Positions 39,072 through 48,589 of a DNA stretch of 64,000 nucleotides are shown piece by piece (positions within the stretch are counted from its first letter, which is position 1; each line of letters opens with the position of its first letter). Position numbers and translations under genes: made by a program. The DNA is from Bdellovibrionales bacterium (lineage in GTDB: Bacteria > Bdellovibrionota > Bdellovibrionia > Bdellovibrionales > Bdellovibrionaceae), in NCBI GenBank assembly GCA_018266295.1, contig JAFEAQ010000010.1:124001-188000 (forward strand). Direction: 5' to 3'. The notes beneath the pieces are model-generated. The model saw only the letters and a program-made list of their open reading frames with translations, was not told where the DNA came from and did no database searches.

Positions 39072-42000
39072 ATGAGAATGTTTTCAGTTGTTAAGTATTT
39101 ATTTATTAGCTTCCTTTGCGGATATCTTGCTGCTTGTACCAGCAGTGATACGGGAGCCATTGATAAACTCTTAGGAAACTTCTCATCCACACCGATCTTA
39201 ACTTCTGTCCCCGACCAAACTGTCCAACAAGAGGACCTGCTGAAGGTCGACGTCAATAATATCAAAGATGGAATTCCCGGGAACGATAAAGACATGAGCT
39301 ACACCTGTGTCTATGACACAGAAGTCGACGGCAAGGTGACAGCGACCACAGCATGCACGGATCTGCCGAACTCGACTGTGACGTTTGATGCGGCTAGCGG
39401 AATCTTGCAATGGACTCCGCACTCAGGTGTTTTAGGAAACTACGAATTCAAAATCACCGGTAAAAATACCGACGGCACTTACGATGAAATATTCTCTGTC
39501 GGCGTTCGTTTAAAATTTAGCGGTATCGGTCTTTATACGCAAATCACCGGTAACAGCGTGACTGTGAATTGGACACCGAATCCGGCGGCTCAAGGCTATC
39601 AGATTTTCAAACTCAACTCACTGACCGGTCAGTATGAAACTTTCAAAACAATCACCGGCGGTTCTACGAGCGGAACCACTCTCACCGGTCTGACTCCGAA
39701 CACTCCTTATACTCTGCGCGTGCAGGCGATTGATGCCCTCGGAAACTTTGATGGCAACGTCGTCTCACGCTCTTTTACAACCACCGAACTTGTGAAACTC
39801 TCAATGAGCGCGCCGGTCTCAACACTCGCGGCAGGCACGCCCACGACTGTGACGGTGACGGCATTCAACGCAAATGGAACACCACAAACCGTGGGCGGAC
39901 TCCCCGTCGTTCCGAGCATTGCAAGCGGTACGAGCTCGGGAACTTTCTCTTCTGTCACGGATAATAATAACGGCACTTATACATTTACTTTTACACCGAC
40001 CGTGGTTGGCACATCCATCGTCATTGATTGCTCGATTAATATTACTTTCTTCTTAAATAATACAGTTCCTCTTGCGATTATTCCGGGGGCGGCGTCTTCA
40101 GCAAACTCGGCAATCTCCATCAGCTCAGGCACCGTGGTTTCAGGCAGCCCCGTGACCGTAACAGCGACGGTTCGCGATGCTTATAACAACCCGATTAGCT
40201 CGGGCCAGGCCGTGAGCTTTACAAAAACCGGAGGAACCTCGACGGGTTCTTTCAGCGCCATTAACAATCAAGGTAACGGTGTCTATTCGATTTCGTATAC
40301 AGGGATCACAGCTGGGACCGCGCAGACTTTGGGAATTAAAGTCGATACTGCGAACCTGACTCCGACAACAACGATTCAGGTTGTGCCTGGAACGCCGGTG
40401 TCTGCGAATTCGACTCTGACTATTAGCTCAGCGACAATAGCCTCTGGCACAACGGCAACGGTGGTGGCGACACTTAAAGATATCAACAACAACCCAGTTC
40501 CTTCGGGTGTCATGGTGGTCTTTAATAAGGCCGGTGGCACAAGTTCTGGAACATTTGATCCAATCGTTAATAATAACAATGGCTCTTACACTACGATCTA
40601 CACAGGTGTCACTGCGGGAACGGCGCAGACTCTGAGTGTGTCCGTCGACGGTGTGACTTTGAACCCGACAGTCACTGTAACCGTGGTGCCGGGCCCGGCC
40701 CTGCTTGCGAATTCAAGTTTGACCATCACAAGCCCGACGGTTGTCTCTGGGGCGTTTGTCACTGTGACTGCGACTTTAAAGGACGTAAATAATAACCCGA
40801 TTGATTCCGGCGTGACCGTGAGCTTTACAAAAACCGGCGGAACTTCCACGGGAACTTTCGGTACCGTGACCAACCAAGGTAACGGGGTTTATAACATTCG
40901 TTATACAGGTGTTGCGGCCGGAACTGCGCAAACTATTGCGGTGCTTATTAATGGCACAAGCCTTGGCACAACCGTCAGTGTCGGTGTTCTTACGGGCGCG
41001 CCATCTCCGACTCAGTCTTCAATTACAATTTCGAATGGCACCGTGATTTCAAATCAGAGTGTCACTGTCACAGCGACAATTAAGGATGACAACAACAATC
41101 CTGTCACCTCGGGTGTGGCGATCACGTTTGCAAAAACCGGCGGAACTTCCACGGGTAATTTTGGCACTGTGACGAATGTGGGTAATGGTGTTTACACAAT
41201 CACCTATACAGGTATTGCTGCAGGTACGGCGCAAACCATTGCCGTCCAAGCAGATGGCTCAGCCCTCGGCCCGACGACGACAGTCACTGTGGTGGTCGGT
41301 GCGCCGAATGTCGCGGCGTCTTCATTTACGGTGGGAGCTTCGTCCATTCTTTCAGGCCAGACAACAACTTTAACGGCCACGATTAAAGACATCAATAACA
41401 ACCCGATCAGCTCCGGCATTACAGTCACCTTCTCTAAGACGGGCGGAACTTCGACAGGGAATTTTGGAACGGTCACAAACCAAGGGGCCGGCGTTTATAC
41501 AATCACGTATACGGGGGTCGTTTCCGGAACGGCCCAAAATCTGGCTGTGTTAATTAATGGTTCTGCGTTTGGTAGTTCGACACCGATTACGGTCTTAACG
41601 GCTCCACCTTCGGCATCACAGTCCTCAATCTCGATTTCGAGTGGCACTGTAGTCTCAGGCCAGTCTGTTACGGTCACTGCGACAGTGAAGGATTTAAATA
41701 ACAATCCAGTCACTTCAGGTGTCGCCATCACTTTTGCTAAATCCGGCGGTTCCTCAACAGGAACTTTCGGCAGCATCACCAACGTCGGAAATGGTGTTTA
41801 CACCGTGACATACACAGGCGTCGTTGCGGGTTCAGCACAAACAATTGCACTTGAAACCGATGGCACGTCTCTGGGGCCAACAACCACCGTGTCTGTTCTG
41901 GTCGGCCCACCTGTTCTGGCAAACTCTAGTTTAGTCATTGGTTCGTCGACGATTCTTTCAGGCGAGACTACAACTGTGACAGCGACGATTAAAGATATCA

Positions 42001-45000
42001 ATAACAACCCCATCAGCACGGGCTCAACGATCGCGTTCTCAAAAACCGGCGGAACTTCGACCGGCACCTTTGGTTCTGTAACAAACCAAGGCGGCGGCGT
42101 CTATACCGTGAATTACACCGGCGTCGTTTCCGGCACGGCTCAAACACTTGGTGTCTCTATTAATGGAACTGACCTTGGCGCCTCGACGACGGTCACTGTC
42201 CTCACCGCTCCTCCGTCTGCCACGAAGTCTTCGATTTCAATTTCAAATGGCACCGTGGTCTCAGGCCAATCAGTCACCGTGACTGCGACAGTGAAGGATT
42301 TAAATAACAACCCCGTCACTTCTGGTGTGGCGATCACTTTTGCAAAAGCCGGTGGTTCTTCAACCGGGACATTTGGTACTGTGACGAATGCTGGCAATGG
42401 TGTCTACACAGTTACTTACACAGGCGTCACTTCAGGAACAGCGCAAACGATCTCTTTACTGACGGATGGCTCAGCTTTAGGCCCTTCCGTAGCCGTCAGT
42501 GTTCTTAATGGCGCACCGATTGCTGCGAATTCGACTTTAACTATTGGCTCTTCAACAATTCTTTCAGGCCAGGCCACCACAATCACTGCGACGATTAAGG
42601 ACGTGAATAACAATCCTATTAGTTCTGGTGTTACTGTGACGTTCTCTAAAACGAGCGGCACATCGACAGGAACTTTCGGGACGATTACAAATCAAGGCGC
42701 CGGCGTTTACACCGTCACTTACACAGGCGTTGTTGCCGGGACCGCTCAAGACATTAAGATTTTGATTGATGGAGCGGATTTAGGTCTTCTCACGAATGTC
42801 GCTGTGAACCCAGGTGCGCCGTCCGCGACGACGTCGACGATTTCTGTTGCTAGCTCTACGGTGATTTCTGGTCAGTCCGTCACGGTGACTGCGACCATCA
42901 AAGATGCGAACAGCAATCCGATTAACTCAGGCGTTGCCGTGACATTCTCTAAAACCGGTGGATCCTCAACGGGAACCTTCGGTACGATCACGCCGCAAGG
43001 AACAGGTGGCGTCTACACAGTTCCTTACACAGGTATTGTTGCGGGCTCCGCGCAAACGTTAGGTATCTTGATTGATGGCGTGGGTCTTGGCCCAACAACG
43101 ACATTGAGTGTAACACCGGGCGCGCCGAATAACACTCTGTCAACTCTGACAGTCACTTCAAATGTTGTCATCGCCGGTCAATACGTGACTCTGACGGCCA
43201 CGATCAAAGATGCCAACGGCAATCCGATCAGCTCCGGAATTCTTGTGAACTTTGATAAGTTCGGCGGAACTTCGTTTGGTAACTACAGCACGGTTGTGAA
43301 TCAAGGTAATGGCGTCTATACTTCTAACTACACCGGCGTGACGGCCGGAACTGCACAAACTGTTCAGGCTAACGTCAACGGTTCGGGCTTTGGCCCTACA
43401 CAAAGCGTTCAAGTACTTGTGGGCGCTCCTTCATTGGCAAACTCGAGCCTGACCGTTTCTTCAGGGACCGTGGCATCGGGTTCAAGCGTGAATATCACGG
43501 CCGTCATTAAAGACTCGCAGAACAATCCGATCACTTCCGAGTATGCGATCACTCTAGATACCATTGGCGGATCAAGCACAGGATCTCTTTCAAGTATTAA
43601 TAATGCCGGTGGCGGGACATTTACCGCGACTTATACAGGCGCTATTGCAGGCTCAGCGCAAACTTTGCGTGTACTGGCAGATGGAACACCGATCTCGGGT
43701 TTAACTAAAACAATTCAAGTCCTTCCGGGACCTGCTTCCTCGACAAATTCGACTTTCACAATCAGCGCAAGCACCGTTCAGTCTGGCACGTCGGCAAACC
43801 TCTCAATGAATCTGCGGGATGCCAATAATAACGCCATCTCCAGTGGCGCGACCGTGACATTTACCAAAGCCACAGGCGTGAGTGACGGAACTCTCAGTGG
43901 TGTTTCAAACGCTGGCGGCGGAAACTATACGGCGACTTATACAGGAACGACCATGGGCCCTGCGCAGGCGATCAACCTGGTGGTGAATGGCACCGCTGTG
44001 GGTCTTTCCGTCAACGTGACTGTGACCGCAGGCCCGCCAACACACTTCTCGACATCTCAACCGCTCAACCCGCTTGCGAGTATCGATTGCGCGGGTCCTT
44101 ACACACTGACACTGAAAGACGTCAGCGAAAACACGACAAGCTCTTTGTCTGTGGTGAACCTCGCATTCTCGTCCTCACCTGCTGGTGGCGCGACAGGTAC
44201 GATTTTCTCGGACTCTTCGTGCTCGACCCCAATTACTTCCTTAAGTATTCCGGCTTTAACGGCCTCAGCGCAGTTCTACTATAAAGCGTATATTCCGAAC
44301 AGCTTCACCTTCACAATTTCTCCGGGCGGAAGCATCGCAAATGCAAGTTTCACGATCACCAATATTCCGGTACTTTCTTGGATTGGTGCAAGCGCCTTCT
44401 TTACTATGAATGGCAGCGGCTCCGGCACTGTGATGGATGACTCGGCCGGTGGTATGTGGAATCCATATGATATCGCTATCAACGGTAATAATATGTTCGT
44501 GGTGGATTACTCCGGCAACCGCATTTTGAAATACGATATTTCAACAAATCAGTTCATCGGCTGGATTGGCTATGTCGGTTCAAACGATGGCGTGATTGCT
44601 TACGACGGCGGTAGCGGCTGTAATTCGCTCGCGATCGGCGCGCTAACTCCGGTTTGGTGCAAAGGCGGACGCGCAAGTGCTTCTGTCAGTAATGCCACAG
44701 TGATTCAGAATCCGCGAAATATCGCAGCTGATACTAATTACATCTATGTTTCAAGCTGGAGTAATCATCGTATTGCCCGCTTCTTACAATCCGACGGAAG
44801 TTTCCAAGGTTGGCTCGGTAAAACCAGTACAACGGCGGCGACCTCACCGGCGTCCTGCGTTTCTGCAGGGACGAATGCCACAACTCCTACTTGGTGTTAT
44901 GGCGGCACTTCGACAAGTGGTACCGGCGACGGCCAACTCAACAACCCTGCGGGTATTATCGTTTACAACAGTAAAATCTATGTCAATGATAACGGCAATC

Positions 45001-47213
45001 ATCGTCTTTCTAAGTACGATGCTTCGACCGGGGCATTCGAAGGCTGGGTCGGCCGTGTCGGCGCAACTCAGCCACCGACATCAGGTCAGTTATCAACTTG
45101 CTCTGTGCAACCAGCTGTCGGCGCAAAAACTCCGGGCTGGTGCTTGGGTGGCGTTTCTCAGGTTTCTCAGCGCCGCCAGGCCAGCGTCGCGGGCCCGCCG
45201 TCAGAAGTTGCCGCTCCGGATGAAGGTTTCTACAATCCTTCAGGCTTAACAACCGACGGTACGAGCTTGTATATCGGTGACGGCAATAATTATCGTATTG
45301 CCCGCGTAACATTAAGCACAGGGGCCTTTAACGGATGGTTGGGTTACATTTACCGCAACTCGGCGTTATCACCAACCACACCTTCGCAAACTGCAGGAAA
45401 CTTTACTGCGGGTTGGACAGCCGGCGGTGTGACCGATGCGCGCGCAGGTGTCGACGGCTGGGGTTATCCATATCAATTAGGCTATGACTCTGGATCCGGC
45501 TATTTATTTGTTGCTGACCAGTATCACCGTATTTCTAAACTCCGCGCTTCGGATGGTGGAGATTTCCGCTGGATTGGTCGTGCCGGTGGCTCACCAACCG
45601 GTGGTTACACAGGTTGCAGCAGCACTCCTGTGGGCGGCACAAACCCTGGCTGGTGCGTGAACGGCTCTGCAAACAAATATGGTAATACCAACGGCACGTT
45701 CTATACACCAACAGGCATGGCGCTGACTTCAACAAAGCTCTATGTTGCGGATTACAATAACTTCCGCGTGCAAAGATTTAATTTGAGCGATGGAACCTTC
45801 GACGGCTGGATCGGCAGCGGCAATGTGGCTGCAATGAAATGGAGCCGAACTATTGCCAGTGGCGCTGTGGCCTCTCGTTCTGGGATCGATGACTACTCCT
45901 TCGGCGATGTCTCCGGTGCTTACGCAGGGATCGCGATGAATTCGACTTACATGTTCATGGGTGACATCGGTTGGAATCGTATTAAGAAATACAACCGCCA
46001 AGACGGACAAGTTATTGGCTACATTGGTCAGATTCAAAACAATGGTGGCTTCTACCCGACCGGTCCGGATTCTTGCGTTGGTTATAATTCCGGCATGACT
46101 CCTGACTGGTGTTACGGGGGCGGTCGCACGACGAATGGCTCCGGCATCCATGGTTATAACAATCCGTACTCTGTCGCCGCTGATGATACCTACGTTTATA
46201 TTGCCAACTATTCCAACCATCGCATTGATCGCGTTCGCATCAGCGATGCCCTTTACTTGGGATGGATTGGCCAGGTCAACGCCACTCCGACGGATGGCGA
46301 CCCTGCGTGCTTAACAACCAACTCGCCAAACCCAGCACCGAACTGGTGTATCGGCGGCACCGCAACTTCGAATAACGTGTGGGGCACGCTCAATGCGCCA
46401 CGTGCACTCTTCTATGATACAGCACAAAGTGTGTTGTATGCGACGGACAATACTTCGCGCTTGATTAAGATCGATCCATCGAATGGCGCGTTCTTAGCTG
46501 TCGGCGGTACTATTTCTGCGGGCTCGGGCGGTGCGAACTGCGGCGTCACTGCCGGAGTTGCAAACGGCTGGTGTACAACGTCGGCGACGGGCTCTTCAGG
46601 AACCACAAAATATGGCGGCCTGAACAGCGCCTCGGCGATTGCAACAAATAGCAACTATATCTTCGTCGCCGATACGAGCAACAACCGCATCGTCCGCTTT
46701 GATAAAACAACCGGCGCTCCTGCAGGCTTCGTGGCGAAGCTTAATAACGGTACAAACACAAACCTGACAGCTACAGGCGGCGCTTGTAACGGTCTCTCGG
46801 GCTTCCCGAAAGTGACTCCAGGCTGGTGTTGGACGACGACTTTGGGAATTGCACCGAGCCAAATTACCGGCACCGAAGAAAATGCTTACAACTCCCCTCG
46901 CGGCGTGTGGGCGGATGATACTTACGTTTACATTGCTGATACCGGCAATAATCGCATTGTGCGCATCTTTGCCTCAACGGGCGCTCCTGATGGCTGGAAA
47001 GGTCTCATTGGCTCAACCAGTGGCATGAGCGATTCAGCTTGTATTGCTGCCGGCGTTGGCGGCGTGACTCCGAAGTGGTGTAAAGGCGGAACTTCTGCTC
47101 CTGGTCAGCAACTCGGCGCCTTCGACTACCCTGTCAGTGTTTTCGGTGACGCGAATTACATCTATGTCATGGATGGTCGCAACAACCGTGTTCAAACAAT
47201 CCCTAAAAACTAG
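39072..47213 (+). CDS. giant Ig-repeat / NHL-propeller surface lipoprotein
   Basis: 2713 residues. The lipobox LAAC places the lipidated Cys at residue 22; the +2 residue is Thr, so outer-membrane sorting is expected. An Ig/cadherin-like domain (38-148) and an FnIII domain (150-239; TGLTPNTPYTLRVQA) come next, then about 14 Big_1/invasin-like repeats of some 101 residues (240-1655; core VTVTATxKDxNNNPxxSG). A linker leads to a C-terminal NHL-like propeller region (about 1770-2713) with repeats of the form NHRIxKxxxSxGxxxGWIG and paired-Cys insertions ending TPxWCxGG. This is a long stalk with a propeller tip, as in adhesins. It may act with the stator operon that follows, though a terminator separates them. 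Confidence 0.88.
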   Translation: MRMFSVVKYLFISFLCGYLAACTSSDTGAIDKLLGNFSSTPILTSVPDQTVQQEDLLKVDVNNIKDGIPGNDKDMSYTCVYDTEVDGKVTATTACTDLPNSTVTFDAASGILQWTPHSGVLGNYEFKITGKNTDGTYDEIFSVGVRLKFSGIGLYTQITGNSVTVNWTPNPAAQGYQIFKLNSLTGQYETFKTITGGSTSGTTLTGLTPNTPYTLRVQAIDALGNFDGNVVSRSFTTTELVKLSMSAPVSTLAAGTPTTVTVTAFNANGTPQTVGGLPVVPSIASGTSSGTFSSVTDNNNGTYTFTFTPTVVGTSIVIDCSINITFFLNNTVPLAIIPGAASSANSAISISSGTVVSGSPVTVTATVRDAYNNPISSGQAVSFTKTGGTSTGSFSAINNQGNGVYSISYTGITAGTAQTLGIKVDTANLTPTTTIQVVPGTPVSANSTLTISSATIASGTTATVVATLKDINNNPVPSGVMVVFNKAGGTSSGTFDPIVNNNNGSYTTIYTGVTAGTAQTLSVSVDGVTLNPTVTVTVVPGPALLANSSLTITSPTVVSGAFVTVTATLKDVNNNPIDSGVTVSFTKTGGTSTGTFGTVTNQGNGVYNIRYTGVAAGTAQTIAVLINGTSLGTTVSVGVLTGAPSPTQSSITISNGTVISNQSVTVTATIKDDNNNPVTSGVAITFAKTGGTSTGNFGTVTNVGNGVYTITYTGIAAGTAQTIAVQADGSALGPTTTVTVVVGAPNVAASSFTVGASSILSGQTTTLTATIKDINNNPISSGITVTFSKTGGTSTGNFGTVTNQGAGVYTITYTGVVSGTAQNLAVLINGSAFGSSTPITVLTAPPSASQSSISISSGTVVSGQSVTVTATVKDLNNNPVTSGVAITFAKSGGSSTGTFGSITNVGNGVYTVTYTGVVAGSAQTIALETDGTSLGPTTTVSVLVGPPVLANSSLVIGSSTILSGETTTVTATIKDINNNPISTGSTIAFSKTGGTSTGTFGSVTNQGGGVYTVNYTGVVSGTAQTLGVSINGTDLGASTTVTVLTAPPSATKSSISISNGTVVSGQSVTVTATVKDLNNNPVTSGVAITFAKAGGSSTGTFGTVTNAGNGVYTVTYTGVTSGTAQTISLLTDGSALGPSVAVSVLNGAPIAANSTLTIGSSTILSGQATTITATIKDVNNNPISSGVTVTFSKTSGTSTGTFGTITNQGAGVYTVTYTGVVAGTAQDIKILIDGADLGLLTNVAVNPGAPSATTSTISVASSTVISGQSVTVTATIKDANSNPINSGVAVTFSKTGGSSTGTFGTITPQGTGGVYTVPYTGIVAGSAQTLGILIDGVGLGPTTTLSVTPGAPNNTLSTLTVTSNVVIAGQYVTLTATIKDANGNPISSGILVNFDKFGGTSFGNYSTVVNQGNGVYTSNYTGVTAGTAQTVQANVNGSGFGPTQSVQVLVGAPSLANSSLTVSSGTVASGSSVNITAVIKDSQNNPITSEYAITLDTIGGSSTGSLSSINNAGGGTFTATYTGAIAGSAQTLRVLADGTPISGLTKTIQVLPGPASSTNSTFTISASTVQSGTSANLSMNLRDANNNAISSGATVTFTKATGVSDGTLSGVSNAGGGNYTATYTGTTMGPAQAINLVVNGTAVGLSVNVTVTAGPPTHFSTSQPLNPLASIDCAGPYTLTLKDVSENTTSSLSVVNLAFSSSPAGGATGTIFSDSSCSTPITSLSIPALTASAQFYYKAYIPNSFTFTISPGGSIANASFTITNIPVLSWIGASAFFTMNGSGSGTVMDDSAGGMWNPYDIAINGNNMFVVDYSGNRILKYDISTNQFIGWIGYVGSNDGVIAYDGGSGCNSLAIGALTPVWCKGGRASASVSNATVIQNPRNIAADTNYIYVSSWSNHRIARFLQSDGSFQGWLGKTSTTAATSPASCVSAGTNATTPTWCYGGTSTSGTGDGQLNNPAGIIVYNSKIYVNDNGNHRLSKYDASTGAFEGWVGRVGATQPPTSGQLSTCSVQPAVGAKTPGWCLGGVSQVSQRRQASVAGPPSEVAAPDEGFYNPSGLTTDGTSLYIGDGNNYRIARVTLSTGAFNGWLGYIYRNSALSPTTPSQTAGNFTAGWTAGGVTDARAGVDGWGYPYQLGYDSGSGYLFVADQYHRISKLRASDGGDFRWIGRAGGSPTGGYTGCSSTPVGGTNPGWCVNGSANKYGNTNGTFYTPTGMALTSTKLYVADYNNFRVQRFNLSDGTFDGWIGSGNVAAMKWSRTIASGAVASRSGIDDYSFGDVSGAYAGIAMNSTYMFMGDIGWNRIKKYNRQDGQVIGYIGQIQNNGGFYPTGPDSCVGYNSGMTPDWCYGGGRTTNGSGIHGYNNPYSVAADDTYVYIANYSNHRIDRVRISDALYLGWIGQVNATPTDGDPACLTTNSPNPAPNWCIGGTATSNNVWGTLNAPRALFYDTAQSVLYATDNTSRLIKIDPSNGAFLAVGGTISAGSGGANCGVTAGVANGWCTTSATGSSGTTKYGGLNSASAIATNSNYIFVADTSNNRIVRFDKTTGAPAGFVAKLNNGTNTNLTATGGACNGLSGFPKVTPGWCWTTTLGIAPSQITGTEENAYNSPRGVWADDTYVYIADTGNNRIVRIFASTGAPDGWKGLIGSTSGMSDSACIAAGVGGVTPKWCKGGTSAPGQQLGAFDYPVSVFGDANYIYVMDGRNNRVQTIPKN
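41013..42830 (+). repeat. 606-bp tandem higher-order repeat inside the giant gene
   Basis: Equivalent positions in repeats 4, 6 and 8 fall at 41013, 41619 and 42225, exactly 606 bp (202 residues) apart. Each period holds one repeat of the SISxGTVVSGQSVTVTAT type and one of the SSTILSGQTTTxTAT type, so three two-domain units lie in tandem. Confidence 0.8.
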
Positions 47214-47226
47214 AGTCCAGTTTTCG

Positions 47227-47254
47227 AAAACGTCGAGCTCACCTCGACGTTTTT
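47227..47254 (+). terminator. intrinsic terminator of the giant lipoprotein gene
   Basis: AAAACGTCGAG (47227-47237), loop CTCAC with CTCGACGTTTT (47243-47253), ending in a T-run. Perfect 11-bp stem. Confidence 0.88.
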
Positions 47255-47283
47255 CCAGTCTTCAAAAACCTGTTAAGAAAATA

Positions 47284-47311
47284 TCAAGATCAGACAGACC
47301 TTTGCCGAAAA
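47284..47311 (+). promoter_or_regulatory. possible sigma-28-like promoter of the stator operon
   Basis: GCCGAAAA (47304-47311) matches the FliA -10 at 7 of 8; TCAAGATC (47284-47291) matches the -35 at 5 of 8 with a 12-bp spacer, as in the giant gene promoter. The ATG lies 8 bp downstream and has no ribosome site. Confidence 0.35.
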
Positions 47312-47318
47312 GACAAGC

Positions 47319-47885
47319 ATGGACTCATTTAGTTTTAAATTTTTCTTTACAACAATTGTGATTTTGTTTGCGCACTCAGCTCATGCAACGGATGTTGTTT
47401 TTGAATCTGATGTTCAAATAAAGCGAAATGACCAAAACGGTTTTGAAATATTGAAGGCAGGTCAGAGCATTCCTCTGAAGGCCGGCGAATCGGTTTTCGC
47501 TCTCAATAATCAAAACATGCCAGTGCTTATCGTTGCTCCCGCAAAAGACAAAGGACGCGTTGTTGTTGCGGACTCAAATATGTCTTTGGCTATTCAGGCA
47601 CAGCTTCAATCTTCTTTGCAAAAATCAACCAGCGAAATTATTGATGGCCTTCGTAAAGCCGAAGGCCTCATTCAGAAAAAAGATTTCACCCAAGCTTCGG
47701 CGATTATTTTATCTCTAAAGAGCAAATATAAAGACATCTCGTCGCTCCTGTTTATGAGTGGCACTCTGTCCTACTTACAAAATAATAAAAGTGCCGCGAT
47801 TGAAGATCTGCAACGTGGCCTCAATCTTGATCCTAACAATGAACCTGCGAAGAAATTGCTCGCGCAATTAAGGGGTACGCCATGA
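47319..47885 (+). CDS. exported TPR-repeat protein, first gene of the stator operon
   Basis: 188 residues with a signal peptide (FFTTIVILFAHSAHA). Residues 25-75 are beta-rich (SIPLKAGESVFALNN), and the C-terminal half holds tetratricopeptide-like helices (AAIEDLQRGLNLDPNNEPAKKLLAQL). A periplasmic protein-binding role is likely. The stop overlaps the MotA-like gene start (ATGA). No Shine-Dalgarno sequence is visible before the ATG. Confidence 0.8.
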   Translation: MDSFSFKFFFTTIVILFAHSAHATDVVFESDVQIKRNDQNGFEILKAGQSIPLKAGESVFALNNQNMPVLIVAPAKDKGRVVVADSNMSLAIQAQLQSSLQKSTSEIIDGLRKAEGLIQKKDFTQASAIILSLKSKYKDISSLLFMSGTLSYLQNNKSAAIEDLQRGLNLDPNNEPAKKLLAQLRGTP

Positions 47886-48589
47886 TCAGTTTACCGATTG
47901 GTGCCGTCCTCACGATTTTTATCTTCTTGATCTCAATGGGTTTTGGCAACCTGGGAATTTACTTTAACGCCCATTCGGCGATCCTTGTCGGCGGCGGAAC
48001 GGTGGCGATTTTATTCTTCTCTTGCCCGAATGCGGTTTTGATGAACCTCGTTCGCGAAATTCGCGGCCTCTTTAAAGGTCACGACACTTTTGCCAACGTC
48101 AGCGATGATCTTGCAAAATTATCTAAGAACAAAGACTCCGCAACGACCTCTGGTGATGAACTCATCGCCTATGCAAAGGACATGTGGATGCAAGGGATCT
48201 CTCAGGATCTCTTTGTGGTACTTCTATCGCAAAAGCGCAAAGAGATCGAGCAACGATCTGTCGACGCGATTCAATGTCTTAAGAACTTAGCGAAGTACCC
48301 GCCGGCTCTCGGGATGGCTGGTACGGTTATGGGTATCGTGACGCTCTTTCAAAGTTTGGACGGCGGTAAAGACAAGATCGGTCCGGCCCTGGCCCTTGCG
48401 ATGACCGCAACATTCTTTGGTCTGGCGATTGCCAATGGTATTGTGATGCCGCTATCAGACCGTCTACAGATCCGTCACTTGTCACAAACCCATTACTTGA
48501 CGAATGTTTATCAAGTTTTGTTGCTGATTAACCAGGATGAGTCTTCTCACCTGATCGAAGAAGAGGTTCAGTACCGTGCGACGGCCTGA
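47882..48589 (+). CDS. MotA/TolQ/ExbB-type proton channel subunit
   Basis: 235 residues with membrane segments near 5-25, 30-50, 140-165 and 175-198. The conserved MotA_ExbB block is KYPPALGMAGTVMGIVTLF followed by GPALALAMTATFFGLAIAN. In known stators five copies surround two MotB-like subunits and rotate, driven by protons or sodium. The lone long N-terminal hairpin (IGAVLTIFIFLISMGFGNL, then AHSAILVGGGTVAILFF) matches MotA rather than TolQ. It overlaps both neighbours and clearly works with the MotB-like product. Confidence 0.88.
   Translation: MISLPIGAVLTIFIFLISMGFGNLGIYFNAHSAILVGGGTVAILFFSCPNAVLMNLVREIRGLFKGHDTFANVSDDLAKLSKNKDSATTSGDELIAYAKDMWMQGISQDLFVVLLSQKRKEIEQRSVDAIQCLKNLAKYPPALGMAGTVMGIVTLFQSLDGGKDKIGPALALAMTATFFGLAIANGIVMPLSDRLQIRHLSQTHYLTNVYQVLLLINQDESSHLIEEEVQYRATA

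Noticed and set aside
40100-44040. Repeats in the giant gene as a CRISPR array or minisatellite
   Set aside because: The periodicity is about 303 bp in frame and encodes Ig-like domains; there are no short identical repeats with unique spacers and no cas genes.
39072-47213. Giant protein as a phage tail or type I secreted RTX adhesin
   Set aside because: It has a lipobox rather than a C-terminal secretion signal, no GGxGxDxxx calcium repeats, and no phage genes around it.
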